NCBI GenBank assembly: GCA_002470565.1
Contig: DKMQ01000112.1
Location: 1 to 10,605 of the forward strand
Direction of reading: 5' to 3'
Length of the DNA: 10,605 nucleotides
Source: Oceanospirillaceae bacterium UBA7410
GTDB taxonomy: Bacteria; Pseudomonadota; Gammaproteobacteria; Pseudomonadales; Balneatricaceae
Position numbers and translations under genes: made by a program. Below are positions 1-6,070 of this stretch, piece by piece. The notes beneath the pieces were generated by a model. That model was not told the origin of the DNA. It worked only from the letters and a program-made list of their open reading frames with translations, and ran no database searches. Position 1 is the stretch's first letter. Each line of letters begins with the position of its first letter.

Positions 1-363
1 CAACATGCCGATACCAATACCAGCACCAAACATCATGGAAAACCAAGAGAAGTTAGAAAATTCTGGCTTTTCATCGCCTGTGCCTAGCTTAATCTTGCCC
101 CATCTTGGGTGCACAGATATAGCAATACAGACTAAAACAAAAAATGCTACACAATAGGTGTAGTAATAATTAAGGTGTGCAAAAGACCAGCTTTTCAGCT
201 GCCCCAATACATTACCTGCAGCTTCAGGATAAATAACACACCAAAGTACGATTAAAGCGATAATAATCTTTGACGATAGTGCAACTAAACTATTAAACCC
301 GTCATAAAATCCGTCTTTTGACAGTTTTATTTTGAGTTCTTTTAGCGGTGGTGAAATAGGCAA
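1..363 (-). CDS. BCCT-family betaine/choline/carnitine-type transporter, N-terminal part
   Basis: This open frame runs off the left edge; 121 residues are visible. BCCT proteins are inner-membrane secondary transporters for quaternary ammonium or sulfonium osmolytes such as betaine, choline, carnitine or DMSP. Two hydrophobic segments are visible at about residues 31-47 and 65-84. They are followed by the family hallmark at about residues 101-121 (EFSNFSWFSMMFGAGIGIG), which includes the glycine-rich stretch of TM3. The start is TTG at 363: AGGGG lies 7 bases upstream, and the first in-frame ATG is inside the hallmark motif, too late to be the start. The gene diverges from tal. The substrate cannot be told from this part. 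The family call is firm; the TTG start is likely. Confidence 0.88.
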   Translation of the reverse strand, partial: MPISPPLKELKIKLSKDGFYDGFNSLVALSSKIIIALIVLWCVIYPEAAGNVLGQLKSWSFAHLNYYYTYCVAFFVLVCIAISVHPRWGKIKLGTGDEKPEFSNFSWFSMMFGAGIGIGML

Positions 364-370
364 AATAGGT

Positions 371-375
371 CCCCT
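371..375 (-). promoter_or_regulatory. Ribosome binding site supporting the TTG start of the BCCT gene
   Basis: AGGGG on the minus strand sits 7 bases before the TTG at 363. It is the only good Shine-Dalgarno match near the beginning of this frame and decides the start. Confidence 0.6.
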
Positions 376-398
376 AAAATTAATTGATCAATACAAAT

Positions 399-422
399 AA
401 TTTAGTTTTAACAGACTAAATT
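399..422. repeat. Perfect inverted repeat in the BCCT leader (candidate operator or RNA hairpin)
   Basis: AATTTAGT (399-406) and ACTAAATT (415-422) are exact reverse complements separated by 8 bases. The element lies 36-59 bases upstream of the BCCT start, just downstream of the candidate -10 at 435-440. It could be an operator or a hairpin in the 5' untranslated leader. AT-rich DNA makes chance repeats more likely. Confidence 0.4.
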
Positions 423-434
423 TATTTATTTATT

Positions 435-440
435 ATTATA
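435..440 (-). promoter_or_regulatory. Candidate -10 box for the BCCT transporter
   Basis: The minus strand reads TATAAT, a full match to the sigma-70 -10 consensus, about 72 bases upstream of the TTG start. No good -35 is seen at 16-18 bases; that stretch instead carries the short inverted repeat at 444-460. The surrounding AT-rich sequence lowers the weight of the match. Confidence 0.3.
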
Positions 441-443
441 AAA

Positions 444-460
444 CGCACACAAAAAGTGCG
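444..460. repeat. Short stem-loop upstream of the candidate BCCT -10
   Basis: CGCAC (444-448) and GTGCG (456-460) form a perfect 5-base stem with a 7-base loop. On the minus strand it is followed by TTTTAT, so it resembles a weak terminator, but no gene lies upstream on that strand. A protein-binding site in the promoter spacer is equally possible. Confidence 0.25.
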
Positions 461-648
461 CACTACTATACTAATACCCCCACAGCTGTTGTTTATGCTC
501 ACTTTGCGACTAGAATCACTTTCAATGCGACATTCTTGTAACAATATTCTTATATTAGATAAATAAAGATTAAAAATAACAGCCAAACAACAAATAATTG
601 AGTTAGTAGTTAATAATTTACTAAGGATTGTATTTACACTTATATCGC

Positions 649-679
649 TGGACACAACTGCTTTAAAATACGTTAGAAT
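649..679 (+). promoter_or_regulatory. Candidate sigma-70 promoter for tal
   Basis: TGGACA (649-654) matches the -35 consensus at five of six positions, and TAGAAT (674-679) matches the -10 at five of six. The spacer of 19 bases is long. Transcription would start near 686, giving a leader of roughly 37 bases. The -10 overlaps the left arm of the inverted repeat at 669-690. Confidence 0.3.
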
Positions 680-690
680 TACTTAACGTA
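669..690. repeat. Perfect inverted repeat at the tal promoter (candidate operator)
   Basis: TACGTTA (669-675) and TAACGTA (684-690) are exact reverse complements with an 8-base spacer. The element ends 32 bases before the tal ATG and covers the candidate -10. Size and placement suit a dimeric repressor site. I do not recognise a specific regulator. Confidence 0.4.
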
Positions 691-722
691 AATCCACATT
701 CTTGACAAAAAACAGGCCAGCT

Positions 723-1667
723 ATGAACAAACTACAACAACTTAAAACCATGACTACAGTCGTAGCTGATACGGGCGATTTGGAAGCTATTAAGCAATAC
801 CAGCCACAAGATGCCACTACCAACCCTTCGTTGGTGTTAAAAGCTGCACAAATGCCCCAGTATGCTCACCTGATAACCCAAGCCAAGCAATGGGCCACTA
901 CTCAAGGCAACACGGGTCAAGCGCACATGGATGACATTTGCGACTACCTTGCTGTAGCCATAGGTAAAGAAATTTTAAATGCAGTGCCTGGACGTATTTC
1001 TACCGAAGTAGATTCTCGTTTGTCGTTTGACACACAGGCAACAGTGGCTAGGGCTTTAAAAATTATTGATCTATACCAACAACAAGGTGTGGGTAAAGAG
1101 CGTGTGCTAATCAAGATAGCTTCCACGTGGGAAGGCATTCAGGCAGGCAAGCAGCTTGAGGCCCTTGGCATTAATTGCAACCTCACCTTGCTATTTAGCT
1201 TTGCCCAAGCCATTGCTTGCGCTGAAGCAGGCGTTTACTTAATCTCGCCTTTTGTTGGCCGCATTATGGATTGGCATAAAGCTGCACAAAAAGTAGAAGG
1301 TTTTGCCCCTGCGCAAGACCCTGGTGTTATTTCAGTCAGTAAGATCTATCACTACTACAAGCAGCATGGCTACGCTACTGTAGTGATGGGTGCTAGTTTT
1401 AGAAACACTCAAGAAATAGAGCAATTAGCTGGATGTGATCGCCTAACTATTAGCCCTAACCTTATGCAAGATTTAGCGGATGATATGGGTGAGTTGGTAC
1501 TGCAGTTGGATAGTAAGAATATCCCTGTAAACCAAGAAAAACTCAGCCTCAATCAAGCTGATTTTCGTTGGATGCATAACGAAGATGCCATGGCTACAGA
1601 GAAGCTAGCTGAAGGTATTCGCAATTTCACACGCGATCAAGAAACATTAGAGTCTCTTTTAGCTTAA
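723..1667 (+). CDS. tal: Transaldolase (TalB type)
   Basis: Transaldolase moves a three-carbon dihydroxyacetone unit between sugar phosphates in the non-oxidative pentose phosphate pathway, in the cytosol. The 314-residue product aligns end to end with E. coli TalB (about 317 residues). Visible landmarks: TTVVADTG with Asp16, [11 protein letters not shown] with Asn34, GRISTEVD with Glu95, Schiff-base Lys131 in [10 protein letters not shown], and the motifs [22 protein letters not shown] and VVMGASFR. The chosen start is ATG at 723, which aligns with the TalB N-terminus and has AGG seven bases upstream. An in-frame TTG at 702 would add seven residues with no parallel in the family. The gene converges with the STAS gene, with only 9 bases between the two stop codons. 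Confidence 0.97.
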   Translation: MNKLQQLKTMTTVVADTGDLEAIKQYQPQDATTNPSLVLKAAQMPQYAHLITQAKQWATTQGNTGQAHMDDICDYLAVAIGKEILNAVPGRISTEVDSRLSFDTQATVARALKIIDLYQQQGVGKERVLIKIASTWEGIQAGKQLEALGINCNLTLLFSFAQAIACAEAGVYLISPFVGRIMDWHKAAQKVEGFAPAQDPGVISVSKIYHYYKQHGYATVVMGASFRNTQEIEQLAGCDRLTISPNLMQDLADDMGELVLQLDSKNIPVNQEKLSLNQADFRWMHNEDAMATEKLAEGIRNFTRDQETLESLLA

Positions 1668-1676
1668 AAAATAAGC

Positions 1677-2168
1677 TTACACTACACACTGTTGCTCTAA
1701 TACATCCACCAAGTTTTTAAACTCTTGGTGGTTCTTTTTGTTCATGCCCATTAGGGTTTTGTGGGCTTCTAATACTTTTTGTTGCACCGTAAGGTCTGAA
1801 AAATCACCTTGAGCTAGCTCCTGCATGGGCTGCCCTTGGCCTTCTAAGTGCTCTACCAGTACAAACACTTTATCAAAACCCATACTTAATAACACCCGGG
1901 TTATGTTGGCATTGACAGACACTAAGGTAGGCACAAAGCCCATTTCTTTTTTCATACGAATAGACATTTTAGCCAGCATACCCAAGGTGGTAGAATCTAT
2001 GCCTTGTGTTTGAGTAAGATCTATTAATATGGTTTTAAAGTAACGGCTGTGAAAAATATTATCTAAATATTGATCCAACGCCGGACATAAAGTAAGCCTT
2101 ACATCGCCTACAAATTTAATCACATGTGTGCCGTCATGGTTCGCTACTATAATGCGCCCGTTAAGCAT
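1677..2168 (-). CDS. STAS-domain anti-sigma factor antagonist (RssC-like)
   Basis: The 163-residue protein is a SpoIIAA/RsbV-type STAS protein. Such proteins bind an anti-sigma or effector partner depending on the phosphorylation of a conserved serine. The core covers about residues 1-105. The phosphorylation loop reads GIDSTTLGML, with Ser59 as the expected target and Thr60 next to it. About 55 further charged, helical-looking residues follow, so the protein is longer than a minimal STAS domain. The start is ATG at 2168: GGAG lies 6 bases upstream and the resulting N-terminus (MLNGRI) fits the family. A GTG at 2180 is in frame but would overlap that ribosome binding site. The gene overlaps the phosphatase gene by 8 bases, so the two are probably translationally coupled and the phosphatase likely acts on this protein. 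Pseudomonas has a similar pair beside tal. Confidence 0.88.
   Translation of the reverse strand: MLNGRIIVANHDGTHVIKFVGDVRLTLCPALDQYLDNIFHSRYFKTILIDLTQTQGIDSTTLGMLAKMSIRMKKEMGFVPTLVSVNANITRVLLSMGFDKVFVLVEHLEGQGQPMQELAQGDFSDLTVQQKVLEAHKTLMGMNKKNHQEFKNLVDVLEQQCVV
1706..1739 (+). terminator. Probable intrinsic terminator of tal, inside the convergent STAS gene
   Basis: CCACCAAG (1706-1713) and CTTGGTGG (1724-1731) form a perfect 8-base stem with a 10-base loop, followed on the plus strand by TTCTTTTT. This is the classic Rho-independent layout and it lies about 40 bases after the tal stop. It sits within the last codons of the minus-strand STAS gene. Confidence 0.65.
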
Positions 2169-3354
2169 AGTTGTCTCCACAGATACTTAGCAAGGCTATA
2201 TCATCTGGCACCGAGTCTAGGTCATCAATACCAACAGCACTCACTAAGCCACTTAAGCTGCTATCACATTGTTGCAATATAGTACGCAATTTTTCTTCTT
2301 TGTCGGCTGTGTCATCACAAGGTAATATTTCTAAAATACCATCAGAGCTTAATAACAACTTAAAATCTGCTTTGAGCCTTTGGGTGAGGTCTGTGTATTG
2401 AGCATCGTCAAATAAACCCAAAGGTAATCCACTACCAAGGCCTGAAAGATAGTTTACTTCACCATTTTGTGTAAGTAACGGCATAGGCAAATGCCCTCCC
2501 ACACAATAAGTTAGCATTTGGCTGCTACGATCTAAAAAACCCATAAATACAGTCATGTGTTTATCAATATTAAAATCAAGTAGCTCACTGTTAATCTGCG
2601 CCAACACAGCGGCAGGTGAAATTAAACCTTTGCTTTCTGATTCTAAGGATTCACGAGCCAGACGGTTAGTAATGTTTTTGAGCAACACCGACAAAAAAGC
2701 AGAAGATGCGCCATGGCCAGACACATCAGCCAAATAAAATAAAACACGATCATCATCTAAGCGAATATGATCAATAAAATCGCCACTCAAATAAAGTGAA
2801 GACTTCATATAACGTCGCATGCTTAAGCCATTAACACTGCATTTTTCAGGAGGCATCATCCGTTGCTGAATTAGGCGACCCGCAATTTGGTCTTGCTGTA
2901 GCTCTGCAAGGCTTTTATTAACTTGTTGGTGGGCTTTTTCTAGTTGCTTGCGATATTGCTCGTTTTCATAAAATAACGCTGAACGTTTCACATGGCGCGA
3001 AACACTTTGGTCTAGCTCAAGCATCGATTCTAAGGGCAAGCTAAATACATCAGTCACGCCTAATCGCAACATATTGATAATGCTTTGTGAGGCATCAACT
3101 TGGGTGAGTACAATAAGAGGAACGTCTACACACCTTTCTAACATGTCTTGTAACAATGCCGTTAAGGTGGGGTTATTTCGATGGTATTGGAACAACACTA
3201 CGTTCACCGCTGCATTAGTAATAAAGTCCAATGCTTCAAGCGGATCATCAGTAGCTGTCACTTGATAATGACGTGCTGAATAATATGTAGTGATTTTATG
3301 TTTAAGGTCGAGATCGCTACTAACGATCAGGATCTGACTGACGTCAGGTTCCAT
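2161..3354 (-). CDS. Degenerate receiver domain + SpoIIE-type PP2C phosphatase (RssB-like)
   Basis: The 397-residue protein has three parts: a CheY-like receiver (about 1-122), a coiled-coil linker (about 128-165) and a PP2C/SpoIIE serine phosphatase domain (about 170-395). The phosphatase keeps its likely metal-binding Asps: SGD (Asp192), LADVSGHG (Asp210), SSDGI (Asp338) and PDDIALL (Asp384-385). The receiver looks degenerate. VSSD (11-14) replaces the usual V-D-D, Gln56 in VVLFQYH takes the place of the phosphoacceptor Asp, and Leu106 in FSLPLE replaces the conserved Lys; Thr84 is kept. Classical Asp phosphorylation is therefore unlikely. The expected role is to dephosphorylate the STAS protein encoded by the overlapping downstream gene, in a partner-switching pathway. 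RssB of Pseudomonas is the nearest architecture I know. GGAG lies 11 bases before the ATG. The cognate kinase is not in the window. Confidence 0.88.
   Translation of the reverse strand: MEPDVSQILIVSSDLDLKHKITTYYSARHYQVTATDDPLEALDFITNAAVNVVLFQYHRNNPTLTALLQDMLERCVDVPLIVLTQVDASQSIINMLRLGVTDVFSLPLESMLELDQSVSRHVKRSALFYENEQYRKQLEKAHQQVNKSLAELQQDQIAGRLIQQRMMPPEKCSVNGLSMRRYMKSSLYLSGDFIDHIRLDDDRVLFYLADVSGHGASSAFLSVLLKNITNRLARESLESESKGLISPAAVLAQINSELLDFNIDKHMTVFMGFLDRSSQMLTYCVGGHLPMPLLTQNGEVNYLSGLGSGLPLGLFDDAQYTDLTQRLKADFKLLLSSDGILEILPCDDTADKEEKLRTILQQCDSSLSGLVSAVGIDDLDSVPDDIALLSICGDNYA
2175..2178 (-). promoter_or_regulatory. Ribosome binding site for the STAS gene, inside the phosphatase gene
   Basis: GGAG lies 6 bases before ATG 2168, within the final codons of the upstream phosphatase gene. 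It favours ATG 2168 over GTG 2180 and fits reinitiation by ribosomes that finish the upstream gene. Confidence 0.6.
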
Positions 3355-3368
3355 AGTAAAACTTACTC

Positions 3369-3420
3369 CAGGCCCGTTATTGAGAGCCTAATATGGCAAC
3401 AATATGCTCTTTGAGGCCTG
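3369..3420. other. Nested inverted repeats between mlaA and the phosphatase gene
   Basis: An outer pair CAGGCC (3369-3374) / GGCCTG (3415-3420) encloses an inner pair AGAGC (3383-3387) / GCTCT (3406-3410), and an ATAT/ATAT pair (3391-3394, 3402-3405) lies inside that. Together they could form a two-tier hairpin with internal loops. No T-run follows on either strand, so it is not a classic terminator. It may be a leader structure of the phosphatase mRNA or a 3' structure of mlaA. Confidence 0.4.
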
Positions 3421-3448
3421 CTGACAAGTGCAACCTTAGTCGTAATCA

Positions 3449-4192
3449 TTAAAAATCTTCAAAATCCTCAAAATCTTCACTTCCACTTGGTAAACCATCA
3501 TTTATCATGTATTCACGACGCTGCAAGTAGGCTTCGCGCACAAACACATAAGGGTCTCCTTTGATCAATGAACCAAAGTCTCCAAGACTGTGCCTTAGGT
3601 CTATCAACTCAAGCACTGTAAGGGGTAATTTGCCTGTGGTAGGGTCATATTTTTGTACTGGACTAGCCACCGTGTCAACGGCGCTAGCACTAGCATCTCT
3701 GATAGTGCTGGGGCCCAAAAAAGGTAAAACAACATAAGGGCCTGAGCCAATGCCCCAATAAGCTAGAGTTTGACCTAAATCTTCAGACTCCTGATAAACA
3801 CCTGCTTGAGAAGCGATATCCATAAGGCCGCCAATACCTATGGTGCTATTTACGATTAGGCGACCTAAATCGTTAGCTGCTTTTTTAGGTTTAAGCTGCA
3901 AGGTATGGTTTAAAAAATTGCCTATATCTCTTAAATTAGAGAAAAAATTGCTCACCCCTTGCTCTACAATATCTGGCGTCACTGTTTCATACACATTGAC
4001 CACAGGCACTAAAACACTTTTATCCACGGCATCATTAAACGAGTAGACCTTACGGTTAAAGTTTTCGTATGGGTCTCTTGGATCTGGGTCAACTCCAAGT
4101 GAAGAGCTAGTTGGAGCACTTGAACATGCTGATAACAGCATTAAACAAAGTGCTAAGGCACCCACGCGCGCACTACTTAGTTGTCCTTTCAT
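3449..4192 (-). CDS. mlaA: MlaA (VacJ) outer-membrane lipoprotein for lipid asymmetry
   Basis: MlaA sits in the outer membrane and passes phospholipids that have strayed into the outer leaflet to the periplasmic carrier MlaC, for return by the MlaFEDB complex. The 247-residue protein starts with a lipoprotein signal whose lipobox LSAC puts the lipidated cysteine at residue 23. Ser follows it, consistent with outer-membrane sorting. Family motifs follow in order: DPYENFNRKVYSFND (about 40-54), VSNFFSNLRDIGNFLN (80-95), IVNSTIGIGGLMDIA (113-127), EDLGQTLAYWGIGSGPYVVLPFLGPS (137-162) and a DPYVFVREAYLQRR segment near the C-terminus. The tail is a short acidic repeat ending EDFEDFEDF. The gene lies 34 bases after hda. 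The mlaBCDEF genes are not here, as is usual for mlaA in Pseudomonas-like genomes. Confidence 0.95.
   Translation of the reverse strand: MKGQLSSARVGALALCLMLLSACSSAPTSSSLGVDPDPRDPYENFNRKVYSFNDAVDKSVLVPVVNVYETVTPDIVEQGVSNFFSNLRDIGNFLNHTLQLKPKKAANDLGRLIVNSTIGIGGLMDIASQAGVYQESEDLGQTLAYWGIGSGPYVVLPFLGPSTIRDASASAVDTVASPVQKYDPTTGKLPLTVLELIDLRHSLGDFGSLIKGDPYVFVREAYLQRREYMINDGLPSGSEDFEDFEDF
3452..3478 (-). repeat. Three 9-base tandem repeats at the 3' end of mlaA
   Basis: Three nearly identical 9-base units, differing at two positions, encode EDF-EDF-EDF immediately before the stop codon. In-frame gain or loss of units would change only the length of the acidic tail. Confidence 0.7.
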
Positions 4193-4226
4193 ATGTTTCT
4201 CTTTGCTTTAAAAACTTGCCTTAGCG

Positions 4227-4970
4227 CTACCACGCCATAACCTGCTTTATAAATGGAATAGTAATACGCCGTTTTTCGTGCCATGAAGCGGCGTCAAGTG
4301 AGTCTAATACTGCAAGTAAATTAGCTAGACCACGGGGACTGCGTGAAAATATATAAGCTACTTGTTCATCACTTAACTGCAAACCTTTTTGTTTGGCTTT
4401 AGCTTGTAGCAGCTGCCCAGAGGCTTGTTCATCCAGCGCATTAAGGTGGAATACTCCAGCTAACTGCAAGCGCGAACGCAGGTCATTTAACGAGCAATCT
4501 ATAGTGCGTGGGTTGGATGTCGCAGATACAACAAGGCGATTACCTTGCTGTGTTAAATTGTTGTATAAGTGAAACCAAGCTTGCGCCCATTGGTCATCAG
4601 CTATTAATAAGTGCAGATCATCAACACAGATCAGTGAATTAGCCTCTAGCCCGGCAAGGCAATCATTGGCTTGATCAGCTGGTATTTTAAGCAGTTCGCT
4701 ACAGCTAATATAGATCGCTTCTTGACCCATTTCTTGAGCTTGCAGCGCGCAGCCTTGCAGCAGATGGCTTTTGCCCACACTTTGAGAGCCAAATACGTAG
4801 AGGCTGTCGCAGTGGTCAATTTTTAGTAGCTGGTCTACGGCGTCAGCCAGCGCTGGAGCACCAGCAAAACTAAAATTACTTAGCTGCTGCTGAGCATTTA
4901 AAGTGACACCAAGAGTAAGTTGCCTAGAGCCCAGCTGTTGAGGCATGTTTGTTACAGCATTTAACGTCAT
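4227..4970 (-). CDS. hda: DnaA inactivator Hda (regulatory inactivation of DnaA)
   Basis: Hda is a DnaA-like AAA+ protein that binds the DNA-loaded sliding clamp and stimulates hydrolysis of DnaA-bound ATP, preventing re-initiation. The 247-residue protein shows a clamp-binding hexapeptide QLTLGV (17-22), Walker A GSQSVGKS (61-68), Walker B ICVDD (114-118), candidate arginine-finger residues in LRSRL (164-168), a sensor-2-like RSPRGLANLL (210-219) and the family ending ITIPFIKQVMAW. It lacks the DNA-binding domain of DnaA. The ATG at 4970 overlaps the perM stop codon by 4 bases (ATGA) with AGGA 6 bases upstream, so coupling is likely. The clamp motif lies about 11 residues further in than in E. 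coli Hda. A shorter start at Met9 is possible but has no ribosome binding site. Confidence 0.93.
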   Translation of the reverse strand: MTLNAVTNMPQQLGSRQLTLGVTLNAQQQLSNFSFAGAPALADAVDQLLKIDHCDSLYVFGSQSVGKSHLLQGCALQAQEMGQEAIYISCSELLKIPADQANDCLAGLEANSLICVDDLHLLIADDQWAQAWFHLYNNLTQQGNRLVVSATSNPRTIDCSLNDLRSRLQLAGVFHLNALDEQASGQLLQAKAKQKGLQLSDEQVAYIFSRSPRGLANLLAVLDSLDAASWHEKRRITIPFIKQVMAW

Positions 4971-6031
4971 TCACTATCCTGCTGGCCATACAATGGGCTG
5001 GTAATATAGCCCGCATAAAGATTTCGCAACAATACCATAATCACGGCTGAAATGGGTAGAGCCAACAAAATCCCCATAAACCCAAACAGTTGTCCACCTG
5101 CTAAAATGGCGAAGATAACTGCCACTGGATGCAAGCCGATACGATCGCCCACAAATAACGGGGTTAATACAAAACTCTCTATCAATTGCCCTATGGCAAA
5201 TACTGTGAGTATTAACGAAAGTGGCAACAAACTATCAAACTGAAAAAAACCAATAGCCATAGCCACAGCTATACCCACGATAAAACCAAGGTACGGCACC
5301 ACGCTAGCTAAACCTGCCAATACGCCAATTATCAGGGCGTAATCTAAGCCTATAAAACTAAGCCCAAGAGCATATATGATGCCTAAGCTAAACATGACCA
5401 AAAGCTGGCCTCGTAAAAATGCAGCTAACACCTCGTTACTTTCTAGGGCAAACGCACTGACACGCGGCTCAATATTAATAGGTAATAACGCTTTAATTTT
5501 AGCTAACACCAGATCGAAGTCTCTAAGCATATAAAACGCGACTACAGGCACCATAGCTATGGAGCCTAGGGTGGATAAAAAGCTCACACTAGATTGAGTA
5601 GCATATTTGACCATCTGTGAAACAGCTCCACCTGTTTGCTGCCATTGTGCCCCTAGTTTTTGTGTAACTGATTGTAAGTTAATCGCTGTTAAATCTAAGC
5701 CTAAAGCAGCCTGTAACCATGGCAATAGTGTTGTGTTATACCAAAGCTCTAATTGAGGCAAGAGATTCACTAAAGCTTGTAGCTGTTTCACTAACAATGG
5801 AACAATAATAATGATCATCCCTACTACTACTATAGTTAACACAACAAAAACTATTACCGTTGCAATGGTTCTGCTAAACCCCCTCGCTTCTAGTCGGTCA
5901 GCAAACGGGTCTGCTAAATAAGCGATAAAAACACCCACTATAAAAGGTGTGAGTACAGGCTGAAGTAAATACATTAAACCTGCTAGGATAAAACCCACTA
6001 TAAGTAGTAGCCATGTTTGAGACTGTGTCAT
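4967..6031 (-). CDS. AI-2E transporter / PerM family inner-membrane protein
   Basis: The 354-residue polytopic protein belongs to the PerM/TqsA (AI-2E transporter) family. It opens with hydrophobic segments (about 5-40 and 57-85) and a polar loop (about 86-150). A hydrophobic C-terminal half follows (about 150-170 and 205-345), with the family signatures SVVPYLGF and FVGDRIGLHPVAVIFAILAG. The family is involved in export of small molecules or ions, but the substrate of this member cannot be told; only some members have been linked to autoinducer-2. ATG 6031 has AAGGA 7-8 bases upstream. It follows the DUF2066 gene by 39 bases and overlaps hda by 4. The perM-hda pairing is also found near purMN in E. 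coli. Confidence 0.9.
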   Translation of the reverse strand: MTQSQTWLLLIVGFILAGLMYLLQPVLTPFIVGVFIAYLADPFADRLEARGFSRTIATVIVFVVLTIVVVGMIIIIVPLLVKQLQALVNLLPQLELWYNTTLLPWLQAALGLDLTAINLQSVTQKLGAQWQQTGGAVSQMVKYATQSSVSFLSTLGSIAMVPVVAFYMLRDFDLVLAKIKALLPINIEPRVSAFALESNEVLAAFLRGQLLVMFSLGIIYALGLSFIGLDYALIIGVLAGLASVVPYLGFIVGIAVAMAIGFFQFDSLLPLSLILTVFAIGQLIESFVLTPLFVGDRIGLHPVAVIFAILAGGQLFGFMGILLALPISAVIMVLLRNLYAGYITSPLYGQQDSE

Positions 6032-6070
6032 TAAAAAATCCTTATATTAATGTTGATTCCGTTGTACATA

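Larger units (their letters stand above)
364..722. other. Divergent intergenic region between the BCCT transporter and tal
   Basis: About 360 bases of AT-rich DNA with no credible gene. It contains an ATTT/TTTA-rich run around 418-440, a perfect 8-base inverted repeat (399-422), a short stem (444-460), a consensus TATAAT on the minus strand (435-440), and a perfect 7-base inverted repeat just before tal (669-690). Bases about 465-645 show nothing I can name. Confidence 0.6.

Noticed and set aside
422..655. A 77-residue minus-strand open frame with a GTG start in the BCCT-tal gap
   Set aside because: No ribosome binding site, AT-rich low-complexity composition, no recognisable family, and it covers the candidate promoter of the BCCT gene.
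702..707. TTGACA as a -35 box, or TTG 702 as the tal start
   Set aside because: A -35 here would place transcription start inside tal, and the TTG would add seven residues with no match in TalB; ATG 723 fits both alignment and ribosome binding site.
1661..1677. AGCTTA/TAAGCT stem between the convergent stop codons as a bidirectional terminator
   Set aside because: Only 6 AT-rich base pairs, with the T-run in the loop rather than after the stem; the stem at 1706-1739 is a much better terminator.
2169..2180. GTG 2180 as the start of the STAS gene
   Set aside because: The GGAG ribosome binding site lies inside those extra codons, and ATG 2168 gives the expected family N-terminus.
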